A DNA stretch of 33,855 nucleotides from an uncultured Pseudomonadota bacterium. Its GTDB lineage: Bacteria; Myxococcota_A; Bradymonadia; Bradymonadales; GCA-2716585. The notes below the pieces were generated by a model. It saw nothing but the letters and a program-made list of their open reading frames with translations, was not told the DNA's origin and searched no databases. The stretch is from the NCBI GenBank assembly GCA_937123825.1, contig CAKZKQ010000772.1:1-33855 (forward strand), written 5' to 3'. Position numbers and translations under genes: made by a program. Below are positions 32,760 to 33,855 of this stretch, piece after piece. The first letter of the stretch is position 1. Every line of letters starts with the position of its first letter.

Positions 32760-32782
32760 TGTGGCTGGCAGTTGGGCCGTAT

Positions 32783-33697
32783 TCAAGTCGCCAAGCGCTG
32801 CGCCGCCGCTCGAAAGAGCTGCGCGTGGGCCAACACCGAGTCCTCAATGGGATCGGCATAGCCGCCGCCCATACAAATGACCATCGGACACCCACAAGAC
32901 GCCGCAAAATCCAGCACCATCGCGTCTCGCCGTTCCAACGTCTCGTGATCCAGCGCCAAACGCCCCAAGGTGTCCCGCGCCAGCGCGTCCACGCCCGCCT
33001 GATAAAAGATCAGCTCGGGCCGATGGGGCGCCACCGCCCGCTCCAGCGCCTCCTCCAGCAACCCCAGGTAGCCAGACGGGTCGATCTCGTCCTCCAGACC
33101 CAGATCCAGGTCGCTGCGCATCTTGCGAAAGGGAAAATTGCGCTGCCCGTGCATCGAAAAGGTCATCACCCTGGGCTCGTCCTCAAAGATCGCCGCCGTC
33201 CCGTCCCCCTGGTGCACGTCCAGATCGATCACCGCCACCCGGCCCACCTGCCCGCGCCCCAGCGCCAGCGCCGCCGCGATCGCCATGTCATTGAAGACAC
33301 AGTACCCGCTGCCAAAGTCGCGGTAGGCGTGGTGCGTGCCGCCGCCCATGTTGCCCGCCAGCGCCGCCCCGGCCAGGACCGCCTCGGTGGCCTGCAAGGT
33401 CCCGCCTGTCAGCCGCAGCGTTCGCTCCACAAAGTCCGCCGTCCAGGGCCGAAACCCAATCCGCCGCACCCGGCTTCGATCCAGCCGCCCGCCTAAAAAG
33501 TCGTCCACGTAGGCGGGCTCGTGCACCGTCTTGATCTCTGCGAGCGACGCACAGCGCGGAGGCTGGATGTCGATCAGGCCCCTGGAGACTTCGGGCTGGA
33601 GCGCCGCGCGGACCAGACGGTAGCGCTGGCGAGGAAAGCGGGCCTCGGGGCTGAGCGCGTCGGTGTAGAGTGGGCTGTAGAAGAGTGTGAGCGCCAT
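32783..33697 (-). CDS. Histone-deacetylase-family (AcuC/HDAC-like) hydrolase
   Basis: A 304-residue zinc hydrolase of the arginase/deacetylase fold. Zinc ligands are visible as D-L-D-V-H (Asp160, His162) and Asp237 in G-V-D; the charge-relay His pair is His122-His123 in G-G-T-H-H, and a conserved Tyr (280) sits in G-G-G-Y. In bacteria this family deacetylates proteins or small molecules such as polyamines or acetoin-related substrates; which applies is unknown. The ATG has AGGGA just upstream. A candidate promoter has a perfect TTGACA (plus-strand TGTCAA, 33812-33817) but a poor -10. It is convergent to the desulfurase, with no obvious partner. Confidence 0.9.
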   Translation of the reverse strand: MALTLFYSPLYTDALSPEARFPRQRYRLVRAALQPEVSRGLIDIQPPRCASLAEIKTVHEPAYVDDFLGGRLDRSRVRRIGFRPWTADFVERTLRLTGGTLQATEAVLAGAALAGNMGGGTHHAYRDFGSGYCVFNDMAIAAALALGRGQVGRVAVIDLDVHQGDGTAAIFEDEPRVMTFSMHGQRNFPFRKMRSDLDLGLEDEIDPSGYLGLLEEALERAVAPHRPELIFYQAGVDALARDTLGRLALDHETLERRDAMVLDFAASCGCPMVICMGGGYADPIEDSVLAHAQLFRAAAQRLAT

Positions 33698-33790
33698 GAT
33701 CCCTCATTCTTGCGTGCTCGATTACGATGGTTGGGGCGCGGCAAAAGTGCAATGGATGGCTGGAATGGGGGCTGCCGCCCCATAGGCGCC

Positions 33791-33817
33791 AAATTAAGAA
33801 GTGATGTAGGTTGTCAA
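33791..33817 (-). promoter_or_regulatory. Possible promoter of the HDAC-like gene
   Basis: On the minus strand a perfect TTGACA, 15 nt, then TAATTT. The -35 is good but the -10 and the spacing are poor. A short imperfect hairpin (33765-33783) lies in the leader. Confidence 0.3.
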
Positions 33818-33855
33818 AACGAAAAACGGCAGGTAGGGACCCAGGGTACTAAACC

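Overview
The window reads as a chromosomal segment of a G+C-rich, predatory- or social-type delta-proteobacterium (Myxococcota/Bradymonadales-like). This is inferred from the density of Myxococcota-style gene families: thrombospondin-type-3 lipoproteins, a giant TPR protein, a eukaryote-like Ser/Thr kinase followed by a TPR/transmembrane protein, FHA-GGDEF, PP2C, many lipoproteins, and near-total avoidance of TTA/CTA/TCA codons. I saw no 16S rRNA, tRNA, phage, IS or CRISPR sequence, so the taxonomic placement is inference. Coding density is high and most genes are on the minus strand.

Layout. (1) 1-15459, minus: a small unknown protein and a stand-alone XPB/Ssl2-N-like protein, then a 10.3-kb gene for a roughly 3440-residue TPR protein, a PflX/PflA-like radical SAM protein, and a TSP3-repeat lipoprotein whose frame is cut by a TGA near the left edge. 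(2) 15460-17542, plus: a structured intergenic region, a lipoprotein with an alpha/beta-hydrolase fold that has lost its nucleophile, and a small cysteine-rich lipoprotein. (3) 17599-18505: a convergent hairpin and a PP2C phosphatase with its own promoter. (4) 23192-18711, minus: an epimerase, a second hydrolase lipoprotein (intact GxSxG, paralogous to the plus-strand one), moeA and a diacylglycerol-kinase-family protein, tightly packed. (5) 25905-23414, minus: a Ser/Thr kinase with a Lys/Pro/Gly-rich tail, then a TPR/transmembrane protein. (6) 28564-26062, minus: lipA-thiE-thiD-like with 4-nt GTGA overlaps. (7) 30153-28744, minus: a lytic transglycosylase and pgsA. (8) 30319-32666, plus: an FHA-GGDEF diguanylate cyclase with a long structured leader, then a cysteine desulfurase. 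(9) 33697-32783, minus: a histone-deacetylase-family hydrolase.

How they may work together. LipA and ThiE supply lipoate and thiamine phosphate, both cofactors of 2-oxoacid dehydrogenases, and the neighbouring cysteine desulfurase family provides sulfur for Fe-S clusters such as those of LipA. Kinase, PP2C and FHA-GGDEF together make a writer, eraser and reader set for Ser/Thr phosphorylation with a c-di-GMP output, although they are not in one operon. PgsA, DAG-kinase-like and lytic transglycosylase genes serve the envelope. The least explained items are the giant TPR protein, the pseudo-hydrolase/hydrolase lipoprotein pair, the ThiD-like protein lacking key catalytic residues, and several structured intergenic elements.
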